Assembly: GCA_937983075.1 (NCBI GenBank)
Contig: CALKAQ010000033.1
Location: 1-64,000, forward strand
Direction: 5' to 3'
Origin: an uncultured bacterium
GTDB lineage: Bacteria; Bacillota; Limnochordia; DTU080; JAAYLA01
DNA: 64,000 nucleotides
The notes beneath the pieces were generated by a model. That model was not told the DNA's origin. It saw nothing but the letters and a program-made list of their open reading frames with translations, and did not search any database. This document shows positions 8,354-16,610 of this stretch, one piece after another. How positions within the stretch are numbered: position 1 is the stretch's first letter; every line of letters starts with the position of its first letter. The position numbers were made by a program, and so were the translations under genes.

Positions 8354-9225
8354 TGAAACTGGGATTCAGTTCCAATGCATTTCGCAAATTTCCCTTGAGT
8401 GAAGCCATTGAGACCATATCGCAAATTGGCTACAATGGTATTGAAATCATGTGCGATGCACCTCATGCCTACCCTCCTGATGTAACTGACGCGTATATTG
8501 CAGAAACACGCTCGTTGTTGCAACAGAAGGGGCTCACTGTAGCCAATCTCAATGCATTTATGATGACTGCGGCGCGAATGCGCCGCGGCGACGACGGAAT
8601 TCCCGAATTTCCACGATCCCCGGACGACTTTTGGCTCCCTTCGTACATTCAATCGGAACCGACGGGCCGTCGCACCCGTATCGAGCACACAATCAATTGC
8701 CTTCGGTTAGCCAAAGAGTTCGGTGCCGGCGGCATTTCAATCGAACCGGGCGGTCCTTTGGAGGATTTCTCCGAAGAAGAAGGCTTAAACCGCTTTGCCG
8801 CCGCTTTGGAGGAAATCATACCGGTTGCTGAAGAGCTCGGCGTCGAATTGCGCATTGAACCGGAACCCGGACTTGTGATCGAACGCTCCGATCAATACTT
8901 GAAGTTCATGGAGCGCATTGATTCGCCGATGGTCGGCCTGAATCTCGATATCGGTCACATTTACTGCGTGGGGGAAGACCCCGCCGATGCAATCCGTCGT
9001 CTGAGCGGCCACATCCGGTACATTCAAATTGAGGACATCGCAGCAACACGGGTGCACCAACACCTCGTTCCAGGCGACGGTGCCATCGATTTCGATTCCG
9101 TGTTTGAGGCCTTGCGGGATGTGAACTACCAGGGGTGGGTAACCGTTGAGCTTTACCCGCTTCTCGACGATCCGCATACCGCGGCACAGCGCGCGTACGA
9201 TTATCTCAAACCCTATTTCGATTAA
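8350..9225 (+). CDS. Sugar phosphate isomerase/epimerase-like TIM barrel (EboE-like), copy 1
   Basis: The 291-residue product belongs to the xylose-isomerase-like/AP-endonuclease-2 barrel family. Metal-ligand candidates are the Glu of EPEPGLV, the Asp/His of NLDIGHIYC, the His near QHLVPGDG and the Glu of VTVELYP. It starts within the ATGATGA overlap with the inositol-phosphate synthase (ATG 8350 or 8353), so the two are translationally coupled. EboE proteins have this fold. Its 3' neighbour encodes a second, diverged protein of the same type. Confidence 0.82.
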   Translation: MMKLGFSSNAFRKFPLSEAIETISQIGYNGIEIMCDAPHAYPPDVTDAYIAETRSLLQQKGLTVANLNAFMMTAARMRRGDDGIPEFPRSPDDFWLPSYIQSEPTGRRTRIEHTINCLRLAKEFGAGGISIEPGGPLEDFSEEEGLNRFAAALEEIIPVAEELGVELRIEPEPGLVIERSDQYLKFMERIDSPMVGLNLDIGHIYCVGEDPADAIRRLSGHIRYIQIEDIAATRVHQHLVPGDGAIDFDSVFEALRDVNYQGWVTVELYPLLDDPHTAAQRAYDYLKPYFD

Positions 9226-9292
9226 ATGAATCTCCGCCGCTGCGGCGGATGGCGTGGCAGATGGGAAACAAGCGGGTTGGGGGGATGCCGCT

Positions 9293-10156
9293 ATGCGGCT
9301 GGGATACAACACCAATGGTTTTGCACATCACAGCCTTGAAACTGCATTGGAGATCATAGCCGAATTGGGCTACAGCAGTGTAGCGATTACCCTCGACCAC
9401 CACGTCCTCAATCCCTTCGAGCCGGATGTTTTGGGCAAAGCGCGTGTGATTCGCCAGCGTTTGAATTCCCTCGGATTGTCCAGTGTGATCGAAACCGGCG
9501 CGCGCTTTCTGCTCGACCCATGGAACAAACATGAGCCTACGTTGATGAGTGCAGATCCGGAAGGTCGGGCGCTGCGCATCGATTTTTTGCGCCGGTCGAT
9601 CGAGTTGGCTGCCGAGCTGGAATCCGACGCTGTTTCCTTATGGTCGGGAAATCTCAAGGAGCCAATTTCCGAAGAAGCCGCGTGGGATCGGCTGCAGGCC
9701 GGATGCGAGATGGTGCTGCAGCATGCGGAACGTTTGGGTATTCCTCTGGCGTTCGAGCCGGAACCCGGTATGTGGGTCGACACGTTGGAGCAATACGGCG
9801 AATTGCGGCGGCGCATGCCGCATCCGCTTCTCGGCCTGACGATCGACATCGGACACATTCACTGTCAGCAAGAAGGTCCGATTGACGTGTTGATTGAGGA
9901 GTGGGCTCCTTATTTGCGAAATGTGCACATTGAAGACATGCGCCGGGGCGTACACGAGCACTTGATGTTTGGCGAAGGGGAAATTGAATTCTCTTCGGTC
10001 ATGGGCGCTCTGGAGCGGATTCGTTATCAAGGCGGAGTCCACGTTGAATTATCGCGCCACAGCCACATGGCACCGACCGTGGCTAAGGAGGCACGCCAGT
10101 TTTTGTTGCGAGCGCTGGCAGAATACAAGGAGGGTGCACCATGGCCAAGCATGTAG
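9293..10156 (+). CDS. Sugar phosphate isomerase/epimerase-like TIM barrel (EboE-like), copy 2
   Basis: The 287-residue protein has the same barrel as its upstream neighbour. Shared landmarks are EPEPGMW, TIDIGHIHC, the HEH of GVHEHLMFGEG and a VELSRHSH ligand strand. It is clearly diverged, so it is an old duplication rather than a recent repeat. ATG 9293 follows GGGGGG and excludes 13 codons from an upstream GTG. The 3' end overlaps the phosphatase-like gene by 16 bases. A sequential or heteromeric role with copy 1 is inferred only. Confidence 0.8.
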   Translation: MRLGYNTNGFAHHSLETALEIIAELGYSSVAITLDHHVLNPFEPDVLGKARVIRQRLNSLGLSSVIETGARFLLDPWNKHEPTLMSADPEGRALRIDFLRRSIELAAELESDAVSLWSGNLKEPISEEAAWDRLQAGCEMVLQHAERLGIPLAFEPEPGMWVDTLEQYGELRRRMPHPLLGLTIDIGHIHCQQEGPIDVLIEEWAPYLRNVHIEDMRRGVHEHLMFGEGEIEFSSVMGALERIRYQGGVHVELSRHSHMAPTVAKEARQFLLRALAEYKEGAPWPSM

Positions 10157-11457
10157 TCTTTCTTTCCATACCGCATTTGCGTCCGCAAGACGTCGAGAAG
10201 ATGGCATCCTTGACCAAGCTGCGCGAGCAGGGGGCCGCAGCGGCGCTCATTCCACAGTTTCCGGCGTTGACGTGGCCGGTGCAGGCGACGATGATGACGG
10301 GAGTCGCCCCGAGTGAACACGGCATCACGGCAAACGGGCTCTACCGCCGTGACACGGACGAAGTCGACATGTGGACGTTTTGGAACAAGGAAATTCAAGC
10401 ACCACAGGTGTGGGACAAACTCAGAGAGGTTAGTCCGCAAACAACGACGGGCAGCTGGTTCCCACTTCTCACCAAAGGTGCCAACGTCCATTACGCCATG
10501 ACGCCGAAACCGAAGCACAATCCGGATGGAACGGAAACCATGTGGTGCTATTCACGCCCGGAAGATCTGTACGAACAGCTTCTTCCGGAGCATGGTCATT
10601 TTCCCTTGCACCATTTTTGGGGTCCGTTGTCTTCCATAAAAGGAAGCGAATGGATTGTCAACTCCGCGCTCTCGCTTTTTGAACGGGAAGCGCCTAACTT
10701 CCTATATATTTACATTCCGCAGCTGGACTACGCGGCACAAAAGACAGGACCGGACTCTCCGGAAGCCATGGAGCGCGTGCGCGAACTCGACGAACTCTTA
10801 GAGAAGTTTTTTGCTCGCTTGCATGAATTGGCGGACGATCTCGAAATCATCGTCGCAGGAGAATACGTCATCACGCCCGTTTCCAATCCGGTCTATCCGA
10901 ACCGACTCCTGCGCGAAGCCGGTTTTCTTGCGCTCGGTGAAGAAGAAAACGGCCGTGAGCTTCTGCTGACGGGCAAAAGCAAGGCGTGGGCGCTGTGCGA
11001 TCACCAAATTGCACACGTTTACGTCAAAGATGCTGATGTCGAACAGGTTGCCGCGGTGTTCCGAGGGGTGCGGGGAATTGAGCACGTTCTCGTCGGTGAT
11101 GCGAAGAAAGAATGGGGAATCGATCATCCCAACAGCGGCGAAATTGTTTTGGTCTCCGATGCGAACAGCTGGTTTGCGTATCCGTGGTGGCTCGACGATG
11201 CCAAAGCACCTTCGTTTGCCGCCACGGTAGATATTCATCGCAAGCCTGGCTACGATCCGGTCGAATTGTTTTTGGATCCGGCCACGCGGAAAATTCCTTT
11301 GGATGCGAGTCTCGTTAAGGGCTCCCATGGGCGTGTCACCGATGACCCCAGTCTCCACACGGTGCTCATTTCCTCGAGACCAAGGCAACTGCCTGAGCAG
11401 TTGCACCAACGTGAAATACCCGGAATTATATTTGATGCTTTAGACATATCCATCTAG
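10141..11457 (+). CDS. Alkaline-phosphatase-superfamily protein, EboF-like
   Basis: The 438-residue protein has the nucleotide-pyrophosphatase/phosphodiesterase fold. The catalytic threonine position is T44 in ALTWPVQATMMTG, followed by the NPP-like segment APSEHGITANG. Two metal motifs differ from the usual ones. The family D-x-x-G-H box reads LDYAAQKTGP (His replaced by Gln), and the usual SDHG box reads GEYVITPVSNP. C-terminal DANSWFAYPW and DIHRKPGYDP remain. This pattern fits EboF-type proteins as remembered. Activity may therefore differ from phosphodiester cleavage. The start overlaps the previous gene. Confidence 0.8.
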   Translation: MAKHVVFLSIPHLRPQDVEKMASLTKLREQGAAAALIPQFPALTWPVQATMMTGVAPSEHGITANGLYRRDTDEVDMWTFWNKEIQAPQVWDKLREVSPQTTTGSWFPLLTKGANVHYAMTPKPKHNPDGTETMWCYSRPEDLYEQLLPEHGHFPLHHFWGPLSSIKGSEWIVNSALSLFEREAPNFLYIYIPQLDYAAQKTGPDSPEAMERVRELDELLEKFFARLHELADDLEIIVAGEYVITPVSNPVYPNRLLREAGFLALGEEENGRELLLTGKSKAWALCDHQIAHVYVKDADVEQVAAVFRGVRGIEHVLVGDAKKEWGIDHPNSGEIVLVSDANSWFAYPWWLDDAKAPSFAATVDIHRKPGYDPVELFLDPATRKIPLDASLVKGSHGRVTDDPSLHTVLISSRPRQLPEQLHQREIPGIIFDALDISI

Positions 11458-11480
11458 AGAATTTGCTTGGATTGGACGCG

Positions 11481-11508
11481 CTCCCCGGGGAGAACTTCCC
11501 CTGGGGAG
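11481..11508 (+). repeat. Nested inverted repeat before the prenyltransferase gene
   Basis: CTCCCC (11481-11486) pairs with GGGGAG (11503-11508), and GGGG/CCCC lies inside (11487-11490 and 11498-11501). No T tract follows. It sits 22 bases before the ATG and could tune expression of the membrane enzyme relative to the upstream genes. Confidence 0.5.
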
Positions 11509-11530
11509 TGCAGAAAGGGTGGCCATTCCC

Positions 11531-12454
11531 ATGCCCGCTCCGCAAAAGAATGCGCTTCATGCGCAACCGAAGTTGCAGCGGAATTTTGTGCAAGCTTTTT
11601 TGCAACTCATCCGACTGCCAAATCTATTCACCGCGGCTGCCGATCCGCTGGCTGGAGCTTTAGCCGCGGCCGGTCTGCTCGGATTGCCGCTGCATTGGCC
11701 AGCGGCGTTGGCTGCTGCTGCGGTGGGAGTGTTTCTTTATGCCGGCGGCGTCGTGCTCAACGACTATGTCGACTTGAAAGAGGATTCACAAGACAGGCCG
11801 GATCGCCCGCTGCCAAGCGGGGAGGTTTCTCCGGCGGAAGCATTGGCCGTTTCGGTCTGTCTTTTCGGCATTGGTGCCGGCTTGGCGCTCATTGCTTTAC
11901 CCAGCGGAGCGAAATGGACGGTCTTGGCTCTAATTCTTAGTATTCTTTTATATAATATTTGGGCCAAGCACGTTCCGGTCGCAGGCCCCATTGTCATGGG
12001 CGCATGCAGGGCGCTCAATATTTACGTCGGTTTGTGGACGGTCACCGGTGGATTCGAGGCGTTGTGGTGGGTAGGTCTTCTGAGTCTCGGCCACTTCGCC
12101 GCCTTCACGTATCTCGGCGAAGCGGAAGCAAGCACTCCAAGTCCATCGCAGATAGCTGCAGTCTTTTTGGCGGCAGCGGCGGTAAGCGGTGTTTTGGTTT
12201 GGCAGCTCGGTACGGCGTGGATGACGTTGTTGGCCGTCGGTGTTTATTTCTTGATCAACGTTGAATCGGCTATCCGACTGATTCGGGAACGAGTCGGCGC
12301 CAACGTGCATCGCGGCGTCAAACGCGGCATTCTTTCTCACGTCTTGATTCATGTGGCAGTGGTCGGAGCGTTGGCCGGTATCGGCTATGGTCTCATTCCG
12401 TTGTTTTTGTTGGGAGCAAGCACCGTCGCAGCACGGACTTTAGTCATGACCTAA
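11531..12454 (+). CDS. UbiA-family prenyltransferase, EboC-like
   Basis: The 307-residue polytopic membrane protein has both Asp-rich UbiA motifs. The first is NDYVD (residues 77-81) followed by RPDRPLPSG. The second includes YNIWAK and the family's G-x4-G-x-x-R segment. UbiA enzymes transfer an isoprenoid to a small acceptor at the membrane. ATG 11531 is preferred over GTG 11519 because GAAAGGG is then 12 bases upstream. As the last cluster gene it suggests that the product is prenylated or membrane-attached; the acceptor is unknown. Confidence 0.87.
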   Translation: MPAPQKNALHAQPKLQRNFVQAFLQLIRLPNLFTAAADPLAGALAAAGLLGLPLHWPAALAAAAVGVFLYAGGVVLNDYVDLKEDSQDRPDRPLPSGEVSPAEALAVSVCLFGIGAGLALIALPSGAKWTVLALILSILLYNIWAKHVPVAGPIVMGACRALNIYVGLWTVTGGFEALWWVGLLSLGHFAAFTYLGEAEASTPSPSQIAAVFLAAAAVSGVLVWQLGTAWMTLLAVGVYFLINVESAIRLIRERVGANVHRGVKRGILSHVLIHVAVVGALAGIGYGLIPLFLLGASTVAARTLVMT

Positions 12455-12600
12455 TGTGGTTAGAGGCGAAAGTGGCGCAAGATTCCAACGGCAGCAAGAG
12501 TTACTAACAAAGGGACTGGCGCACAAAGGTAGAAGGACTTCATGTACTAGGTGACGAACAGTGCTTTCTGGCGATCAGCTAAAATCGAAGAGGTGTGAAT

Positions 12601-14124
12601 ATGAGTGAGATCAGTGTAGCCATGAAGGGCATCTGTAAGGACTTTGGTCCCGTTCGGGTCCTCTTCGATGTCGACTTTTCTGTGAAGAAGGGCGAAGTGC
12701 ATGCTCTTCTTGGCGAAAATGGTGCGGGTAAGTCGACACTGATGAAGATCCTCGGTGGTTACCTGCAGCCGACTGAAGGCACAATCGAGATTTTCGGCGA
12801 AGAAGTCAAACTAACCGACAGCGGACGGGCCGAAGATTTGGGTATCGTGCTCATCCACCAAGAGTTTAATCTCGCAGAAGATTTGACGGTCGAACAGAAC
12901 ATTTTTCTCGGCCGCGAAATTCGAAAAGGTCTTCTCGTGAATGAGCGCGAAATGCAGGAAAGATGCCGACAGGCTTTGGAGGAGCTTGAGTCAGCTCATA
13001 TCGATCCGCGCAGCCGTGTGAAGGATCTCTCCGTATCGGAAAAGCAGATGGTCGAAATCACCAAGGCCATGTCGCGCAATACAAAGATTCTCATCCTCGA
13101 TGAGCCGACTGCCGTTCTTACCGGCAGTGAGACAGCCGTTCTCTTTAAGCTCATTCGGCGCCTGAAGAGCCAGGGAGTAAGCATCATCTACATTTCGCAC
13201 AAACTCGACGAAGTCAAGGAGATTTCCGATCGGATAACGGTCCTGCGCGACGGCAGATTGATTACCGTGCGTGACACTGCGGATGTCACGCCGGACGAGA
13301 TGGCGAACTTAATGGTAGGCCGCGAACTCGTTGATATGTACCCTCCCAAAAACCAAAATATCAACGATGAAGTCGTATTCGCGGTCGAAGGCGTTTCAGT
13401 GCCGAAGTTCTGTGAAAATTGCTCTTTTGAGCTCCGCCGCGGGGAAGTTCTTGGGTTTGCCGGTCTCGTTGGCTCGGGACGAACCGAGCTGATGGAAGGC
13501 ATCCTCGGCCTGAGGCCGCGCACCTCGGGTAAGATTTACCGCAACGGTGAGGAAGTTAGAATTCGCACCGTCGCTGATGGTCTTAAATTGGGCATTGCGT
13601 ATTTGAGCGAAGACCGAAAGGGCAAAGGGCTTCACCTTGAGTTTACACTGACGCCAAATGTAACTTTGCTTGCGCTGAAGAAGTTTTGTAAGGGACTTTT
13701 CCTTGACAAAAAGCTCGAAGAAGAGGCGTTAAAGCAGGCGATTGAGGACTTCGAAATCAAGGTTCCCCATTTGAATACCAAGGTGAACACACTCAGCGGC
13801 GGTAATCAGCAGAAAGTCGCGCTGGGGAAGATCATGCAGGTTGATCCGGAAATCGTCATTTTGGATGAGCCGACCCGCGGTATCGACGTCGGCACCAAGC
13901 AGCAAATTTACTATTTTGTACGTGAACTCACCGAGCAGGGAAGGTCGGTCATCTTGATTTCCTCGGAAATGCAAGAAATTATCGGGCTTTCCGATCGTGT
14001 TGCGGTGATGTTCGACGGCAGAATCACCGGTATCCTTACGGGCGATCAAATCAATGAAGAAACCATTGTCCGTTACGCCACGGGCTTGGAAGGGGTCAAG
14101 CAACATGCAGCAAAAACCGGCTGA
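12601..14124 (+). CDS. CUT2 sugar ABC transporter ATPase (RbsA/XylG type)
   Basis: The 507-residue protein carries two fused ATPase domains. The first has Walker A GENGAGKST near residue 40, the signature LSVSEKQM and Walker B ILILDEP. The second has a degenerate P-loop (GLVGSGRTE) but an intact LSGGNQQK signature and VILDEPTRGID, as is usual in RbsA/XylG/MglA. It powers uptake of a pentose, hexose or cyclitol. ATG 12601 follows GAGGTG; a GTG two codons earlier overlaps that site. It overlaps the permease gene by 20 bases. Confidence 0.92.
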   Translation: MSEISVAMKGICKDFGPVRVLFDVDFSVKKGEVHALLGENGAGKSTLMKILGGYLQPTEGTIEIFGEEVKLTDSGRAEDLGIVLIHQEFNLAEDLTVEQNIFLGREIRKGLLVNEREMQERCRQALEELESAHIDPRSRVKDLSVSEKQMVEITKAMSRNTKILILDEPTAVLTGSETAVLFKLIRRLKSQGVSIIYISHKLDEVKEISDRITVLRDGRLITVRDTADVTPDEMANLMVGRELVDMYPPKNQNINDEVVFAVEGVSVPKFCENCSFELRRGEVLGFAGLVGSGRTELMEGILGLRPRTSGKIYRNGEEVRIRTVADGLKLGIAYLSEDRKGKGLHLEFTLTPNVTLLALKKFCKGLFLDKKLEEEALKQAIEDFEIKVPHLNTKVNTLSGGNQQKVALGKIMQVDPEIVILDEPTRGIDVGTKQQIYYFVRELTEQGRSVILISSEMQEIIGLSDRVAVMFDGRITGILTGDQINEETIVRYATGLEGVKQHAAKTG

Positions 14125-15160
14125 GACTGTAGTACAACCAAAGCCGAGAATGCGCATTAATCTCGGGGCTTTCGGGCCGCTTATAGCGTTTATTGTGCTG
14201 TTTATTGTCGCTGCGATTATCGGCAGAGAGCAAAACTTTTTGTCGGCGCAGAATATCACCAACCTGTTGATACGTATGGCCTTGCTCGGTCCGGTTGCCA
14301 TCGGTATGACGTTCGTCATCATCGGTGGGGGCCTTGACCTGTCGGTCGGTTCGATGATGGCCCTCATCGGCGGTCTGATGATCTTCTTGTCAGAATACCT
14401 GATCGATGTCATGGGCTATGGATTTTTCACCGCACTGTTGGTCATGATCGGTGCCGTCGTCATAGGGTTAATATTCGGTCTCATCAATGGGCTGCTGGTG
14501 ACGAAAGCAAAGATTGAACCATTTATCGTGACGCTCGGTACCATGGCCATCTTCCGTTCGGTGTTTGCATACTTGGCGGGAGGCGGCTCGCTCCGTTTTG
14601 ATACGACGTTCATGCGTGGAGCACGAGATGGATCCACCTGGGCGTACAGTACGATGTACAGCGGTAAAGTACTGCAATTCGGCGACTTTCCCGGCATCCC
14701 CTTGCCGTTCGTTGTGTTGATCGTTTTGGCGATCCTCGCAGGGATTTTGCTGAACAAAACGCGGTTTGGACGCTATGTTCTCGCCATCGGGTCCAATGAA
14801 AACGTCGCTCGCTATTCAGCCATTAACGTCGACCGGATTAAACTGTACACCTACTGCCTCATCGGTGCATGCGTAGGTATTGCGACGATTCTCCAAATGG
14901 GACGTCTCGGTTCAGTACAGTATCAAACCGGTATGATGTTGGAACTGCAAGCCATTGCCGCTGTCGTTATTGGTGGCACCGCACTGAAAGGCGGTTCGGG
15001 CCGTATTTCAGGTACTTTGCTCGGTGTAGCGATTTTCGTTCTCATCGAGATGGTGCTCAACATGCTGCCGTGGGTTGACAACAACCTCGTCGACACATTC
15101 CGTGGTGCCATCATCATCGTGGCCGTTTGGCTGCAAATTCTCGGCAATCGAAAGCGGTAA
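14105..15160 (+). CDS. CUT2 sugar ABC transporter permease (RbsC type)
   Basis: The 351-residue product has eight to ten hydrophobic segments and family landmarks GGGLDLSVGS and LGRYVLAIGSNENVARYSAINVD-like text near residue 230. The motif GSGRISGTLLGV near the C-terminus is the coupling region. ATG 14105 overlaps the ATPase gene and has GGAAGGGG upstream. A strong terminator follows directly, so the binding-protein gene is not simply the third gene of the same mRNA. Confidence 0.92.
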   Translation: MQQKPAETVVQPKPRMRINLGAFGPLIAFIVLFIVAAIIGREQNFLSAQNITNLLIRMALLGPVAIGMTFVIIGGGLDLSVGSMMALIGGLMIFLSEYLIDVMGYGFFTALLVMIGAVVIGLIFGLINGLLVTKAKIEPFIVTLGTMAIFRSVFAYLAGGGSLRFDTTFMRGARDGSTWAYSTMYSGKVLQFGDFPGIPLPFVVLIVLAILAGILLNKTRFGRYVLAIGSNENVARYSAINVDRIKLYTYCLIGACVGIATILQMGRLGSVQYQTGMMLELQAIAAVVIGGTALKGGSGRISGTLLGVAIFVLIEMVLNMLPWVDNNLVDTFRGAIIIVAVWLQILGNRKR

Positions 15161-15180
15161 TCCTTTAACCTGCTTTTCGT

Positions 15181-15230
15181 GGGTTCCCCGACATCTTCTG
15201 AAGATGTTTGGGAACCCGTTTTTCCTTTTA
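15181..15230 (+). terminator. Strong terminator between the permease and binding-protein genes
   Basis: GGGTTCCC (15181-15188) pairs with GGGAACCC (15210-15217), and inside it ACATCTT pairs with AAGATGT. GTTTTTCCTTTT follows. Confidence 0.88.
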
Positions 15231-15534
15231 ACAAGGAATTCATGGTTAAAGCGATGAAAGACGGCATGGCGGCAAAAATTTCTTCCTGCAATCAGCTCGC
15301 AGCGACAAGAAAAAGAAGAATTTGTTGCTGGAGGAATGCAGGAATTTGTCTTTAATGTAGCGAAATGGAGAAGCAAGCAATGCACGTCTAGTACACCAGG
15401 AATTGAAGGGGGGTGGGGGATTTCACCGTGTGACCCGGGCTAAACGCCGAGCGCGGTGAAGATCTTCAACTAACGTTTACGTATTGAGAGGAATTTTTCC
15501 CAACGCAAATGGCCAAAGGAGGAATTCAGAGAAC
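15231..15534 (+). promoter_or_regulatory. 304-base leader of the binding-protein gene
   Basis: No gene is visible. The stretch holds an imperfect hairpin with arms TTCACCG (15422-15428) and CGGTGAA (15454-15460) and purine-rich runs. AAAGGAGG lies about 12 bases before the ATG. Because a terminator precedes it, an own promoter is expected here, but no convincing -35/-10 pair was found. Confidence 0.45.
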
Positions 15535-16494
15535 ATGAAGAAGTTGAGAACGCTTTTGATCACTGCGATCGTTGCAGTTCTTGCTCTCGGCGCAGTTGCC
15601 AGCGCCCAACAAGAGCAAATTACCATTGGTGTCGCCATCCCGGCAGCGACTCACGGTTGGACGGGTGGCGTCAACTACTGGACCAACGAAACTGTGGCTT
15701 CGCTTGAAGCTCGCTATCCGAACCTGAAGTTCGTCGTCTTGGCTGCCAACAGCGCTGCTCAGCAGGCTGACCAGCTCCAGGACCTCTACGTATTGCACAA
15801 CATCGATGCTCTCGTCATCCTGCCGTTCGAATCCGACCCGCTCACCGGCCCGGTTCGTGAACTCAAGGAATTGGGCGTCTGGGTAACGGTTGTCGACCGT
15901 GCTTTGGGTGAAGAAGGCATCGAAGACCTCTATGTCGCCGGTGACAACTACTCCTTCGGTCGTGTCGCTTGCGAATACATCGCTGAGCGTCTCGGCGGCC
16001 AAGGTGACATCATCATTATGCGCGGTATGCCGATCGTCATCGATCAGCAGCGCTTCGACGCCTGCATGGAGGTTCTCTCCAAGACGAACATTCGAGTTCT
16101 TGACACCGCTTACGCCAACTTCAACCGCGATGATGCTTTCGAGCGTATGGAAGAGTTCTTGATCCGCTACCCGAAGATCGATGCCATCTACGGCATGGAT
16201 GACGACCAGGTAGTCGGTATCCTCGAGGCGATCGAACTCGCCGGCCGCACCGATATTCAGTTCATCGTCGGCGGTGCTGGTATGAAGGAAATGATCGAGC
16301 GTGTCATGAACAACGATTCGATGATCCCGGTCGACGTCACCTATCCGCCGTCTCAGATTGCGACCGCTCTCGAAATCACCGCTCTGAACTTCGTGCGGAA
16401 GGGTGTTCCGGTCAACGGTAAGTTCATCATCGAGTCTGTTCTGGTCACGCCGGAAAACGCTGCTGAGCACTACTTCCCCGATTCGCCGTTCTAA
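15535..16494 (+). CDS. CUT2 sugar ABC transporter substrate-binding protein (RbsB type)
   Basis: The 319-residue protein starts with a signal peptide (MKKLRTLLITAIVAVLALGA then VASAQQ) without a lipobox cysteine, so it may be anchored through the uncleaved segment or released. The rest is a type-1 periplasmic-binding fold with conserved text such as LAANSAAQQADQLQ and YGMDDDQVVG. Ligand class (ribose, xylose, galactose or inositol) cannot be read from the sequence. ATG 15535 is preferred over GTG/TTG further upstream because the signal peptide begins there. Confidence 0.9.
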   Translation: MKKLRTLLITAIVAVLALGAVASAQQEQITIGVAIPAATHGWTGGVNYWTNETVASLEARYPNLKFVVLAANSAAQQADQLQDLYVLHNIDALVILPFESDPLTGPVRELKELGVWVTVVDRALGEEGIEDLYVAGDNYSFGRVACEYIAERLGGQGDIIIMRGMPIVIDQQRFDACMEVLSKTNIRVLDTAYANFNRDDAFERMEEFLIRYPKIDAIYGMDDDQVVGILEAIELAGRTDIQFIVGGAGMKEMIERVMNNDSMIPVDVTYPPSQIATALEITALNFVRKGVPVNGKFIIESVLVTPENAAEHYFPDSPF

Positions 16495-16555
16495 TGCACT
16501 GACGCACACGAGTGCGTAAGTGAGGCGAATCAGCGAAGGCATTCAAAGCCCGGGT

Positions 16556-16596
16556 AAAAAAAGCGTTGGTTCCCCACAGGGAACCAACGCTTTTTG
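16556..16596. terminator. Bidirectional terminator between binding-protein gene and mtnN
   Basis: AAGCGTTGGTTCCC (16561-16574) pairs with GGGAACCAACGC (16579-16590). A-run before and T-run after make it work on both strands for the two convergent genes. Confidence 0.92.
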
Positions 16597-16610
16597 CATG
16601 TATCTGCTCT

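Noticed and set aside
11481..11508. Terminator before the prenyltransferase gene
   Set aside because: The hairpin has no T tract and the genes on both sides fit one operon.
15526..16542. 338-codon antisense open frame over the sugar-binding protein gene
   Set aside because: The frame mirrors the strong codon bias of the real gene; it has no signal, motif or ribosome binding site.
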